Assembly: GCF_021245805.1 (NCBI RefSeq)
Contig: NZ_JAJJNF010000003.1
Location: 368,429 to 432,428 of the forward strand
Origin: Mangrovimonas futianensis
GTDB taxonomy: Bacteria > Bacteroidota > Bacteroidia > Flavobacteriales > Flavobacteriaceae
DNA: 64,000 nt
Direction of reading: 5' to 3'
The position numbers and the translations under genes are program-made. The notes beneath the pieces were generated by a model. That model saw nothing but the letters and a program-made list of their open reading frames with translations. It had not been told where the DNA came from and made no database searches. Below are positions 50,326 to 58,240 of the stretch, piece by piece. Each line of letters starts with the position of its first letter. Position 1 is the first letter of the stretch.

Positions 50326-50664
50326 ATGAATCATTACGAAACTGTTTTCATTTTGAATCCCGTTTTATCTGAAACACAGATAAAGGAAACAGTACAGAAA
50401 TACGAAGAGTTTCTGACTTCCAGAGGAGCAAAAATGATCTCGAAAGAAGATTGGGGTCTAAAAAAATTGGCTTACCCAATCCAAAACAAAAAAAGTGGTT
50501 TTTATCACTTATTTGAATATCAAGTAGAAGGTGATGCTATCACTCAATTAGAGCTTGAATTCAGACGTGACGAGCGTTTTATGCGTTACTTAACTGTAAA
50601 ACTAGACAAGCACGCTGCTGCTTGGGCTGAGAAAAGAAGAAACAGAAACAAACAAAAAGCGTAA
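50326..50664 (+). CDS. rpsF: 30S ribosomal protein S6
   Basis: A 112-residue S6 that pairs with S18 on the 30S platform. Fold landmarks: HYETVFILNPVLSETQIKETVQKYEEFL, then DWGLKKLAYPIQNKKSGFYHLFEYQ and LELEFRRDERFMRYLTVKLDKHAAAW, with a basic tail. First gene of rpsF-rpsR-rplI, two bases ahead of rpsR. In some bacteria the S6:S18 complex binds its own mRNA leader; I did not identify such a structure in this short leader. Confidence 0.97.
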   Translation: MNHYETVFILNPVLSETQIKETVQKYEEFLTSRGAKMISKEDWGLKKLAYPIQNKKSGFYHLFEYQVEGDAITQLELEFRRDERFMRYLTVKLDKHAAAWAEKRRNRNKQKA

Positions 50665-50666
50665 TT

Positions 50667-50963
50667 ATGTCATCTATAGAACAACAAGCAAAAGGAAAGA
50701 AAGACGGAGAAATCAGATATCTTACTCCGCTTAATATAGAAACTAACAAAGCTAAGAAGTATTGTCGTTTCAAAAAGTCTGGAATCAAGTATATCGATTA
50801 TAAAGATCCAGATTTCTTATTGAAATTTGTAAACGAACAAGGTAAAATTTTACCAAGACGTTTAACAGGAACTTCTTTAAAGTACCAAAGAAAAGTATCT
50901 GTAGCTATCAAAAGAGCACGTCATTTAGCTTTAATGCCTTATGTGGCAGATTTATTAAAATAA
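50667..50963 (+). CDS. rpsR: 30S ribosomal protein S18
   Basis: A 98-residue S18. The conserved core is KKYCRFKKSGIKYIDYKDPDFLLKFVNEQGKILPRRLTGTSLKYQRKVSVAIKRARHLALMPYV. Only one cysteine (KYCRFK) is present, as in the zinc-independent form. It has a longer N-terminus (SSIEQQAKGKKDGEIRYLTPLN) than E. coli S18, usual in Bacteroidota. Thirteen bases before rplI. Confidence 0.97.
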   Translation: MSSIEQQAKGKKDGEIRYLTPLNIETNKAKKYCRFKKSGIKYIDYKDPDFLLKFVNEQGKILPRRLTGTSLKYQRKVSVAIKRARHLALMPYVADLLK

Positions 50964-50976
50964 AAATATCATAACG

Positions 50977-51441
50977 ATGGAACTTATATTAAAACAAGAC
51001 GTTGAGAATTTAGGATTTAAAGACGATATTGTAACAGTTAAGAACGGTTATGGTAGAAACTTTTTAATTCCTCAAGGGTTTGCCGTTTTAGCTACAGGAT
51101 CAGCTAAAAAAGTATTGGCAGAAAATTTAAAGCAAAGAGCTTTTAAAGAAAAGAAAATTGTTGAAGATGCTCAAAAAGTAGCTGAAGCAGTTAAAGCATT
51201 GGAGATCAAAATCCCTGCTAAATCAACTGAAGGAGCTTCTGCTGGTGATAAACTTTTTGGATCAGTTACTACTATGGATTTGGTAGACGCTATTGAGAAA
51301 GAAGGTCACAGCATCGATAAAAGATTTGTAACTATAGTTGGTGGAAACATCAAGCGTTTAGGGCAGTACAATGCTGTAATCCGTTTGCATAGAGACGTTA
51401 TTTTTGAATTCCCATTTGAGGTAATTCCTGCAAGTAACTAA
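50977..51441 (+). CDS. rplI: 50S ribosomal protein L9
   Basis: A 154-residue L9 with the N-terminal rRNA-binding domain (ELILKQDVENLGFKDDIVTVKNGYGRNFLIPQGFAVLAT, with the family GYGRNFLIP motif), a long connecting helix (about 40-75) and the C-terminal domain (GDKLFGSVTTMDLVDAIEKEGHSIDKR). L9 reaches from the L1 stalk base and affects frame maintenance. Last gene of the operon, followed by a strong terminator. Confidence 0.97.
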   Translation: MELILKQDVENLGFKDDIVTVKNGYGRNFLIPQGFAVLATGSAKKVLAENLKQRAFKEKKIVEDAQKVAEAVKALEIKIPAKSTEGASAGDKLFGSVTTMDLVDAIEKEGHSIDKRFVTIVGGNIKRLGQYNAVIRLHRDVIFEFPFEVIPASN

Positions 51442-51457
51442 TTTCACTCAAAACATC

Positions 51458-51489
51458 AAAAAGCCTCAACCAACGTTGGGGCTTTTTTT
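51458..51489 (+). terminator. Intrinsic terminator of the rpsF-rpsR-rplI operon
   Basis: Stem GCCTCAAC / GTTGGGGC (one G-T wobble), loop CAAC, flanked by A5 on the left and T7 on the right. Confidence 0.92.
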
Positions 51490-51501
51490 ATTGAATTTAT
51501 T

Positions 51502-51969
51502 ATGAAGTACGCAAGATTAACCAAAGAGCAGTTTGAAGAACTGCATCAAGAATTTATCAACTTTTTGGCCACCCAATCGGTTACGGCAGAGGAGTGGGAT
51601 CATTTAAAGGTCAACAAACCGGAATTAGCCGAACAGGAATTAGACGTGTTTAGTGATTTGATTTGGGAAGGCGTTTTAAATCAAGTTGGTTATATTGAAC
51701 ACATCTCGCCACAGCAGATGCATCTTTTTTATTTGAATGACAAGAACATGCATGTTATTGCCGTAAAAATTAAAAATGATCAAGACATCACCACAGATGA
51801 AGGTTATGGGTGGTTGCGCCAGAACCTTATGAGCGATGAGGTGGAGTTTTTACAGGCCAAGAAAGACTATTCTGAAGATAGAAATTTGGATAAATTTCAA
51901 TTGATTCGTCAAGGAGGCGTCATTACCAAAGGTGAATTGTTCAATTACTTTGATAAATTGATTAACTAG
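51502..51969 (+). CDS. DUF6495-like conserved protein
   Basis: A 155-residue cytoplasmic protein conserved in Flavobacteriia, which I associate with DUF6495. It begins KYARLTKEQFEELHQEFINFLATQSVTAEEWDHLK and contains ELDVFSDLIWEGVLNQVGYIEHISPQQMHLFYL and the C-terminal QLIRQGGVITKGELFNYFDKLI. Mostly helical; no catalytic motif is obvious. It directly follows the rplI terminator and its 3' end carries the promoter of hisS. Function unknown; the family name is from memory. Confidence 0.82.
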   Translation: MKYARLTKEQFEELHQEFINFLATQSVTAEEWDHLKVNKPELAEQELDVFSDLIWEGVLNQVGYIEHISPQQMHLFYLNDKNMHVIAVKIKNDQDITTDEGYGWLRQNLMSDEVEFLQAKKDYSEDRNLDKFQLIRQGGVITKGELFNYFDKLIN

Positions 51970-51980
51970 TTCTATTTTTG
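51949..51980 (+). promoter_or_regulatory. Promoter of hisS, partly inside the preceding gene
   Basis: TTTG at 51949-51952, 20-bp spacer, TATTTTTG at 51973-51980. The -33 element lies within the last codons of the upstream gene. The leader to the hisS ATG is about 16 bases. Confidence 0.8.
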
Positions 51981-52001
51981 CGGTAAATTTCACAGAATAA
52001 C

Positions 52002-53372
52002 ATGGCACAAAAACCAAGCATTCCTAAAGGAACCAGAGATTTTAGCCCGAGCGAGGTAGCTAAAAGAAACTATATATTTTCTACCATTCGTTCCCAATTT
52101 GAGACTTACGGCTTTCAACCTATTGAAACACCGAGTTTTGAAAATTCGGAAACCTTAATGGGAAAATATGGAGATGAAGGGGATCGCTTGATTTTTAAAA
52201 TTCTGAATTCGGGTGATTACCTAAAAAAGGTGGATGAAGCAGCCTACCAAACAAAGGATTCTACAAAGTTAGCTGTAGATATTTCAGAAAAAGCCTTACG
52301 TTATGATTTAACCGTACCATTTGCACGTTATGTGGTCCAACATCAAAATGAGATAGAATTTCCTTTTAAGCGGTATCAAATGCAACCTGTTTGGAGAGCA
52401 GACAGACCTCAAAAAGGACGTTTTAGAGAGTTTTATCAATGTGATGCCGATGTGGTGGGATCTGATTCTTTATGGCAAGAAGTGGAGTTTGTACAATTGT
52501 ATGATGCTGTTTTCACCGCTTTAAAACTGGAGGGAGTTACCATCAAAATCAACAACCGTAAAATCCTATCTGGAATTGCAGAGGTGATTGGCGCCAGTGA
52601 TAAATTGATTGATTTTACAGTGGCTTTGGATAAGCTGGATAAAATAGGAGAGGAGAAGGTTAAGGAAGAAATGATAGGTAAAGGAATTTCTCATGAAGGA
52701 ATTGAAAAGCTTCAACCACTTTTTTCTTTAAGTGGTGATTTTGGTGCCCAGATTTCTCAATTACAGGATATTTTAAGTGCCTCTGAGGAAGGAATAAAAG
52801 GAATTGAGGAATTACAGTTTATTGAAAAAGCCATTGCTGAGCTAGGTTTAAAAACGGCCCAATTGCAATTGGATGTTACCTTGGCTAGAGGTTTAAATTA
52901 CTATACAGGAGCTATTTTTGAAGTAGCGGCGCCAAAGGGTGTTCAAATGGGATCCATCGGCGGAGGTGGTCGCTATGATGATTTGACCGGAATTTTTGGG
53001 TTGAAAAATATGAGTGGCGTCGGTATCAGTTTTGGTTTGGATCGTATTTACTTGGTACTGGAAGAGCTTGGATTATTTCCTGAAACAGTGACCAAGACTC
53101 TGGATGTTTTGTTTATCAATTTTGGTGCCGATGAAGCCTTGTATGCTATGAAAGCAATTAAAGCTTTAAGGGAACAAGGAATCCACTCTGAACTTTACCC
53201 TGATACGGCTAAAATGGGTAAACAAATGAAGCATGCCGATAAAAGAGGGCTTCCATATGTTGTGTTGGTGGGTGAGAAAGAAATGGAACAACAGACCTTT
53301 ACTTTAAAACACATGAAATCTGGGGAGCAAGTTTCTTTAACTTTAACAGAGCTTATTGCTAAATTTAAATAA
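52002..53372 (+). CDS. hisS: Histidyl-tRNA synthetase
   Basis: Class II aminoacyl-tRNA synthetase charging tRNA-His. 456 residues. Class II motif 1 region YIFSTIRSQFETYGFQPIETPSFEN; motif 2 RYQMQPVWRADRPQKGRFREFYQCDADVVG; histidine-specific motifs LDVTLARGLNYYTGAIFEV and GGGGRYDDL; motif 3 GVGISFGLDRIYLVL. The anticodon-binding domain is at about 365-456 (LDVLFINFGADEALYAMKAIKALREQGIHSELY). Length and order are standard for the family. Tail-to-tail with the first giant secreted protein. Confidence 0.97.
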   Translation: MAQKPSIPKGTRDFSPSEVAKRNYIFSTIRSQFETYGFQPIETPSFENSETLMGKYGDEGDRLIFKILNSGDYLKKVDEAAYQTKDSTKLAVDISEKALRYDLTVPFARYVVQHQNEIEFPFKRYQMQPVWRADRPQKGRFREFYQCDADVVGSDSLWQEVEFVQLYDAVFTALKLEGVTIKINNRKILSGIAEVIGASDKLIDFTVALDKLDKIGEEKVKEEMIGKGISHEGIEKLQPLFSLSGDFGAQISQLQDILSASEEGIKGIEELQFIEKAIAELGLKTAQLQLDVTLARGLNYYTGAIFEVAAPKGVQMGSIGGGGRYDDLTGIFGLKNMSGVGISFGLDRIYLVLEELGLFPETVTKTLDVLFINFGADEALYAMKAIKALREQGIHSELYPDTAKMGKQMKHADKRGLPYVVLVGEKEMEQQTFTLKHMKSGEQVSLTLTELIAKFK

Positions 53373-53405
53373 AAAAAGGAAGCCCCGAACTTTGTTCGAG
53401 GCTCC
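53371..53405 (-). terminator. Intrinsic terminator of giant secreted protein 1
   Basis: Minus-strand hairpin AGCCTCGAAC / GTTCGGGGCT with loop AAA, continuing to a T7 run (53371-53377). A C-A mismatch on the plus strand becomes a G-T wobble on the minus strand, so it works best for the minus-strand gene. Confidence 0.82.
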
Positions 53406-53415
53406 CGGGCACAGT

Positions 53416-53436
53416 CAAATCTAAAAGCTAGATTTG
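53416..53436. repeat. Second hairpin between hisS and giant protein 1
   Basis: CAAATCTA, loop AAAGC, TAGATTTG: an 8-bp perfect stem without a T-run. It lies between the stop codon of the minus-strand gene and its terminator hairpin and may protect the mRNA 3' end. Confidence 0.5.
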
Positions 53437-53455
53437 GGACTTACGCTTAAGATCT

Positions 53456-56400
53456 CTATTTAATAATAACTTTTTTGTTGAATGTGCCGTACAGTTTAGT
53501 GGAAACTGAAATAATGTAGGCGCCCTGACTTAAGTTATTTGATTGTATTTTAGAATATTCTTCTTGGTTTAGGTTGTTTAATTGATAGACTGATTGGCCT
53601 AGTGTGTTATATATTTCTATTGTTTGTATATCCCAAAGTTTTGGATTGTAAATGACAATTTCTTGTTGGTCATTAGCATAGAATACAGACAGGCTTTCAG
53701 CTAAAGTATCTTCCTCCATGCTTAGTGTTTCAGCTGAGAACCTCAGTTCAAATCGGTTGAGGTGATTTCCGGCACCAAGAGTGACAGAAAAATTACTAAC
53801 CCTGAGATCATGATAAAGGTTTTGTTCGCTGTCATATAAATAGATGTTTAAGTCATCTGGAACGTTTTCCAAAGCATCAATCATGATGGTGTTGATTCCT
53901 TGTGTATCGGTTTTGATACCAATTGGCAATATGGTTGCTTCATCAATCATATCGATTCCTTGAATCACGAATTTATCATCAGATATTTGCCAAAACATAT
54001 CGTCCATTTGATTCTCATTTAAAATGCCTTCATAACCCCAATCAATACCTGCTGATGCTTGTGGATCTTCAGTAACTAAGAGTTGTCTGTGAATCGTATT
54101 TACCGAATTATAACCTAATCTAATTTTTAATCGCGTATCATAATAGTCTTCTGGGTTTTCCTCATCATTGGTCACATTTGTATTGGGATTAGCTTGTTTT
54201 ACAAAAACAGAGACTCCATTCTCTTCTTTTCTGAAGACACGTTGTCCGTTGTTGAATTTGATTTGGCCGTCACTTTCCCCTATTACAAAAAATCCTTGAC
54301 CTACGGGAATATACCTGCCAGGAATTTTTGTTGGAACGCCTCCCGTGCCCACATCTGGGTCATTGGTTCCATAAGAGGCAGATGGTGCTCCTCCTGACAA
54401 ATTGTAAGTGGCATAGCCTCCTTGATATTCAGCAAGAATATGTGAGCCACCACCCCAGTGTTCCCAGAAATAGAGCGTGCCAGATAGGTTCCCGTTTCCT
54501 TCAATGATGCTGCCATTATCTAATATAAATTGAACTGCGTCTATGGCTGAAGGGTAGGGGTTTCCTACCAAATAGTCATTGTTGTCATTAATTGTGAGAG
54601 CAATGTCTCCGTTGTTAGGTTTCCCCACGAAAACATAATTTTGCTCTTCGGATACATTTCCATTGGTATTGGCGACACCTTTCATAGTATATCCTTCACC
54701 CACATACATGGTTCCTGTATTTCTGACGTGTTGCCAAGAGGCGTAATCATCAGTTGGAAAATTATTAAATTTCCAAATCCAATAATGGGCAATGCTTATG
54801 GGTGATCCCGAATTTCCATTATATCCTGAAATGAAGTTGATTTCTTGTGCCTCGTTTGGGTCAGATCCATCAAATAGAACGTCTGGAACATGATATTCCT
54901 TATTGTTTAGGGTGTTGTTGATTAAACCTACTGGAGAAGACCAATAATTATAAGTGAATAAATCTTTGGTTCCTTGTTGGTCAATTTCTATGCGCCCAGT
55001 GCTTGTGGTATCCAATTCGCTGTCCAATCCTTGAACCAATTGTGATTCTCCCGTTAAATCTAAAAGGCCATCTAATTTCAAATACCAACTCACATTGAAC
55101 TCAGAATCATTTTCAATACTAAATTCTATGGGGTCATTATTGGAATCATTTTCTTCCAAAAAGAATGCCAAATGAGATGAGTTTTCATTGTAAGAAATAT
55201 TATTGTGGAGCACTTTAATGATGCTCCAATCATAGGTTGTGGCGTCATAACCATTCACACCGTCTTCTGGAATATCTAGAGTTTCTGGTAAAAGATCATT
55301 GCCATGTTGGGTGATAAAAGGGAGTGGTGCGGTTTGATAACCAATATGTTTAACATTGTAAATTTTTGCGCCAACCGTATCAAAACCAGGGGTTGTCAAA
55401 TCATCAATTATATCATCCCTATACACATCCATCCTGTAATATCTCAGTAGGTAAGACCAAGATAAAGGAGAATTATTGTCTTCATCAACAAAGTCGGTGA
55501 TATCTCGAGGGATAACTTCACCTCTTACATTGCCTGCATTATTCCCGATTTCTTGATACACCATTTTGTGAATTTCGTCATCGGATAATGTCTTGGTAAA
55601 TATTCTGACTTCATCTATGAAGCCTTTAAAATAGGTATCACTGTCTGCTGGATCAGCAGACTTACCAATTGTAAAATTATAGGTGTTGGTATTCAAGGAG
55701 CCTCCTATACCATTGACACTTCCTCGGTTTTCTCCATTGATATAAAGTACCAATTGATTTGTTGAACTGCTTGTAGTAGCTGCTACATGAACCCATTGAT
55801 TCAATGGAATATCACCAGTGGAAAATTGTTTGTTATCAGCATGAGCTGTTATAGTAACATCCCCGTAATTTTCTACTTCCAATTCAAAATTGGCTTGCCC
55901 AAGAATGATTGCTCTACCAGTGAAAGTGGGATCAATTTTAATCCATGTCATGAAAGAAACGTCAGAAAGACCACTCAGTATTTGAGTATCTTCAACATAA
56001 TCATTTCTTCCATCAAAGTATAACAGCAATTTTTGATTCAGATCTCTTGGGGATCCAAATAGACTGTCATCTGTATCAAAGAGATCCATTATTCCGTCGC
56101 TGTCCAAATCTGTCATATCATCAATGACACCATCATTATTAGCATCTAATGCGTAATATAAGGTACTGGCGATATCATAAATGCCATCGTCGTTAGAATC
56201 GGTATCCATATAATCGGGCAATCCGTCGCCATCTGTATCTTTTACATAGTAAGTATATCCTATTCCCTGGTTACTATTGCCATATGCTTCTTCAAATGTA
56301 CTTCCATTGTAGTAGTCATATAAATCCAAAATACCATCGGTAAAATATTCAACAATTCCATCGGATTCTACATCTGTTTCTCTTACGGCATCTGTATCAG

Positions 56401-58075
56401 TACCATCACCCACACCATCTCCATTGATGTCTCCATCGCCATTTTGAAACGAAGTATCGGCTAGATTTCCAGCTCCTGACTCGTCCACATCAAAAAGGGT
56501 GTCGTTATCACTGTCTAAATCTAGATAATTTGGTATGCCATCACCATCTGAATCTAAAGGAATGTGCCCTTCAACCAAATCGTGCATGCCATTACCATTT
56601 GTATCCACCCAAGTTGATACGTTTGTTAAGGTTGCTTTTCCTTCACTGTATGCTCCCAAGCCTGCTTCAACAACATCAGGTATTCCATCATTGTCAGAAT
56701 CTAAATCAAAAATATCAGCAACGCCATCACCATCTGTATCACAAAGCGTTTGGGAAATGACAATGTCATCAAGAGCTAAATCATTTCCAAGACCTCCTGT
56801 TTCGTTGTTGAAAAAATAAACGTAAAATTCATCAACGTTAAATGTTAAATCTGCCGTAAAGTTGATCCAACCGTTATTAGCAGAGGCAGGATTGTTGGGA
56901 GGGATGCTTCCTGTTGTTAAGGAGTTCAATATATTTCCATTTCCATCTCGGAATTCAACCAAAATATCAGGTCTTAAACGTGAACTGATACCAGGAGCAT
57001 CATGGTTGTCCAAATTGATTACCCAAAAACTATAGGTGATTGGTACGTTGGGAAGTGCCCCTTGGATATGAGCCGTGTAAAACAACCCAGGATCATAGGA
57101 GGCATTAAACATCGCCATACGCCCGTTGGTATCACCTGAAGTGTGGTCTAGACCAGAATACCAATATTCATCGGCCCATGAAGCAACTTCATTATTTGGT
57201 GTGTCATTAGTGCCATCTCCATCACATGCTTTGTGGTAAACAGTGTACTCTCCATCATTTAAATCTTGATTGCTATTACAGGATCCGCTACCATCTTCAT
57301 AGCAATAGCTTGTTTGCGCATCGTAAGTGGTGTTTATAGTGGTGCGATTGGTTCCAGTTCCAAAAGTTTCATTGAGGAACTTATAATTTACGTAAGTTGA
57401 TATGGCTGAATTTTTACAACTGAGCTCCTCATCAGAATCCAAAATACCATCGTTATCGTCATCTATATCCACATCATCATAGACTCCATCTCCATCACTA
57501 TCGTAAAAATCTTGAATGGTTACTTCAGGCTCATTTTCGATTCCTTCAATGAGGATATTGTCAAAGTAATTGTATTCTGAATTTTGATTTGCTGTACTCG
57601 AAAACCGCATTCTGGAATTAGTACTAAATGAATAAGTGTCACTAGCAAATGTATATACAAGGTCGTAAGACGAATAACCCGAAACAGAAAAATCAACCCC
57701 TTTTTTAAACGTATAGAGAAGTGACCATGTCGAACCATCATAATATTCAAGCTTGAAACCTTCTCCATTTTCAAGGCCATTGTTTTTAGAACAAAATGAA
57801 ATTGTGATGTTTGAGTATGGTGTGAAATCTAGAATTGGGGAAGTGACTCTATTTTGATTCTCTTGATCATCTTTGGAATAGATGGAGCGGTTCCCAAAAC
57901 AAGAGTAATAGGAAGAGTTGCTCAAGCCTGCATCATTGCCACCATCCGTCCAACCTTGTAAACCATTTTCAAAGTCATAGAAACCTATGGTTGTTTGGGT
58001 TAGAGCTATTTTACATGAAAATAGTAAAAGCATGACAATGATACTTTTACATATTGAAAAAGTATTGTTTCGCAT
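53456..58075 (-). CDS. Giant T9SS substrate with calcium-binding (thrombospondin type 3) repeats and LamG domain
   Basis: A 1539-residue secreted or surface protein. Signal peptide at the N-terminus (SIIVMLLLFSCKIALTQ). Residues 28-185 form a jelly-roll-like binding domain (FYDFENGLQGWTDGG). Thrombospondin type 3 / calcium-binding DxDxDG repeats occur near 190-215 and in a long run at about 445-675 (DSDGDGIPNYLDLDSDNDTL and similar), with another carbohydrate-binding-like domain between. A LamG/concanavalin-like domain covers about 685-850 (LDGRNDYVEDTQ ... FKGFIDEVRIFTKTLSD). The last ~85 residues are a type A T9SS sorting domain ending GAYIISVSTKLYGTFNKKVIIK. Paralogous in its C-terminal half to the next gene. 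Confidence 0.92.
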   Translation of the reverse strand: MRNNTFSICKSIIVMLLLFSCKIALTQTTIGFYDFENGLQGWTDGGNDAGLSNSSYYSCFGNRSIYSKDDQENQNRVTSPILDFTPYSNITISFCSKNNGLENGEGFKLEYYDGSTWSLLYTFKKGVDFSVSGYSSYDLVYTFASDTYSFSTNSRMRFSSTANQNSEYNYFDNILIEGIENEPEVTIQDFYDSDGDGVYDDVDIDDDNDGILDSDEELSCKNSAISTYVNYKFLNETFGTGTNRTTINTTYDAQTSYCYEDGSGSCNSNQDLNDGEYTVYHKACDGDGTNDTPNNEVASWADEYWYSGLDHTSGDTNGRMAMFNASYDPGLFYTAHIQGALPNVPITYSFWVINLDNHDAPGISSRLRPDILVEFRDGNGNILNSLTTGSIPPNNPASANNGWINFTADLTFNVDEFYVYFFNNETGGLGNDLALDDIVISQTLCDTDGDGVADIFDLDSDNDGIPDVVEAGLGAYSEGKATLTNVSTWVDTNGNGMHDLVEGHIPLDSDGDGIPNYLDLDSDNDTLFDVDESGAGNLADTSFQNGDGDINGDGVGDGTDTDAVRETDVESDGIVEYFTDGILDLYDYYNGSTFEEAYGNSNQGIGYTYYVKDTDGDGLPDYMDTDSNDDGIYDIASTLYYALDANNDGVIDDMTDLDSDGIMDLFDTDDSLFGSPRDLNQKLLLYFDGRNDYVEDTQILSGLSDVSFMTWIKIDPTFTGRAIILGQANFELEVENYGDVTITAHADNKQFSTGDIPLNQWVHVAATTSSSTNQLVLYINGENRGSVNGIGGSLNTNTYNFTIGKSADPADSDTYFKGFIDEVRIFTKTLSDDEIHKMVYQEIGNNAGNVRGEVIPRDITDFVDEDNNSPLSWSYLLRYYRMDVYRDDIIDDLTTPGFDTVGAKIYNVKHIGYQTAPLPFITQHGNDLLPETLDIPEDGVNGYDATTYDWSIIKVLHNNISYNENSSHLAFFLEENDSNNDPIEFSIENDSEFNVSWYLKLDGLLDLTGESQLVQGLDSELDTTSTGRIEIDQQGTKDLFTYNYWSSPVGLINNTLNNKEYHVPDVLFDGSDPNEAQEINFISGYNGNSGSPISIAHYWIWKFNNFPTDDYASWQHVRNTGTMYVGEGYTMKGVANTNGNVSEEQNYVFVGKPNNGDIALTINDNNDYLVGNPYPSAIDAVQFILDNGSIIEGNGNLSGTLYFWEHWGGGSHILAEYQGGYATYNLSGGAPSASYGTNDPDVGTGGVPTKIPGRYIPVGQGFFVIGESDGQIKFNNGQRVFRKEENGVSVFVKQANPNTNVTNDEENPEDYYDTRLKIRLGYNSVNTIHRQLLVTEDPQASAGIDWGYEGILNENQMDDMFWQISDDKFVIQGIDMIDEATILPIGIKTDTQGINTIMIDALENVPDDLNIYLYDSEQNLYHDLRVSNFSVTLGAGNHLNRFELRFSAETLSMEEDTLAESLSVFYANDQQEIVIYNPKLWDIQTIEIYNTLGQSVYQLNNLNQEEYSKIQSNNLSQGAYIISVSTKLYGTFNKKVIIK

Positions 58076-58115
58076 AAGTAGATTGGTTTAGTTTGGGGCT
58101 AAATCAAAAGCTCAA

Positions 58116-58146
58116 CAAAGATAAGTTTATATCTTTTAAATGCAAA
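58116..58146 (-). promoter_or_regulatory. Promoter of giant secreted protein 1
   Basis: Minus strand: TTTG (58143-58146), 19-bp spacer, TATCTTTG (58116-58123). The leader to the ATG is about 35 bases. The gene is thus transcribed separately from the upstream giant gene. Confidence 0.8.
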
Positions 58147-58185
58147 AAAAATCGATGAAATGCATTGTGTTATAGGAAATTATAT

Positions 58186-58216
58186 AAAAAAAGCGGTAAA
58201 TATTGTTTACCGCTTT
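58186..58216 (-). terminator. Intrinsic terminator of giant secreted protein 2
   Basis: Stem AAAGCGGTAAA / TTTACCGCTTT with a five-base loop; on the minus strand it is followed by a run of seven T. It sits 25 bp past the stop codon. Confidence 0.9.
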
Positions 58217-58240
58217 ATAATTGGAGGCTGATTTTTGACG

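Noticed and set aside
53456..58075. Assembly-driven split of one giant gene into two
   Set aside because: Each giant gene ends with its own complete T9SS sorting domain and terminator, and the downstream one has its own promoter and signal peptide.
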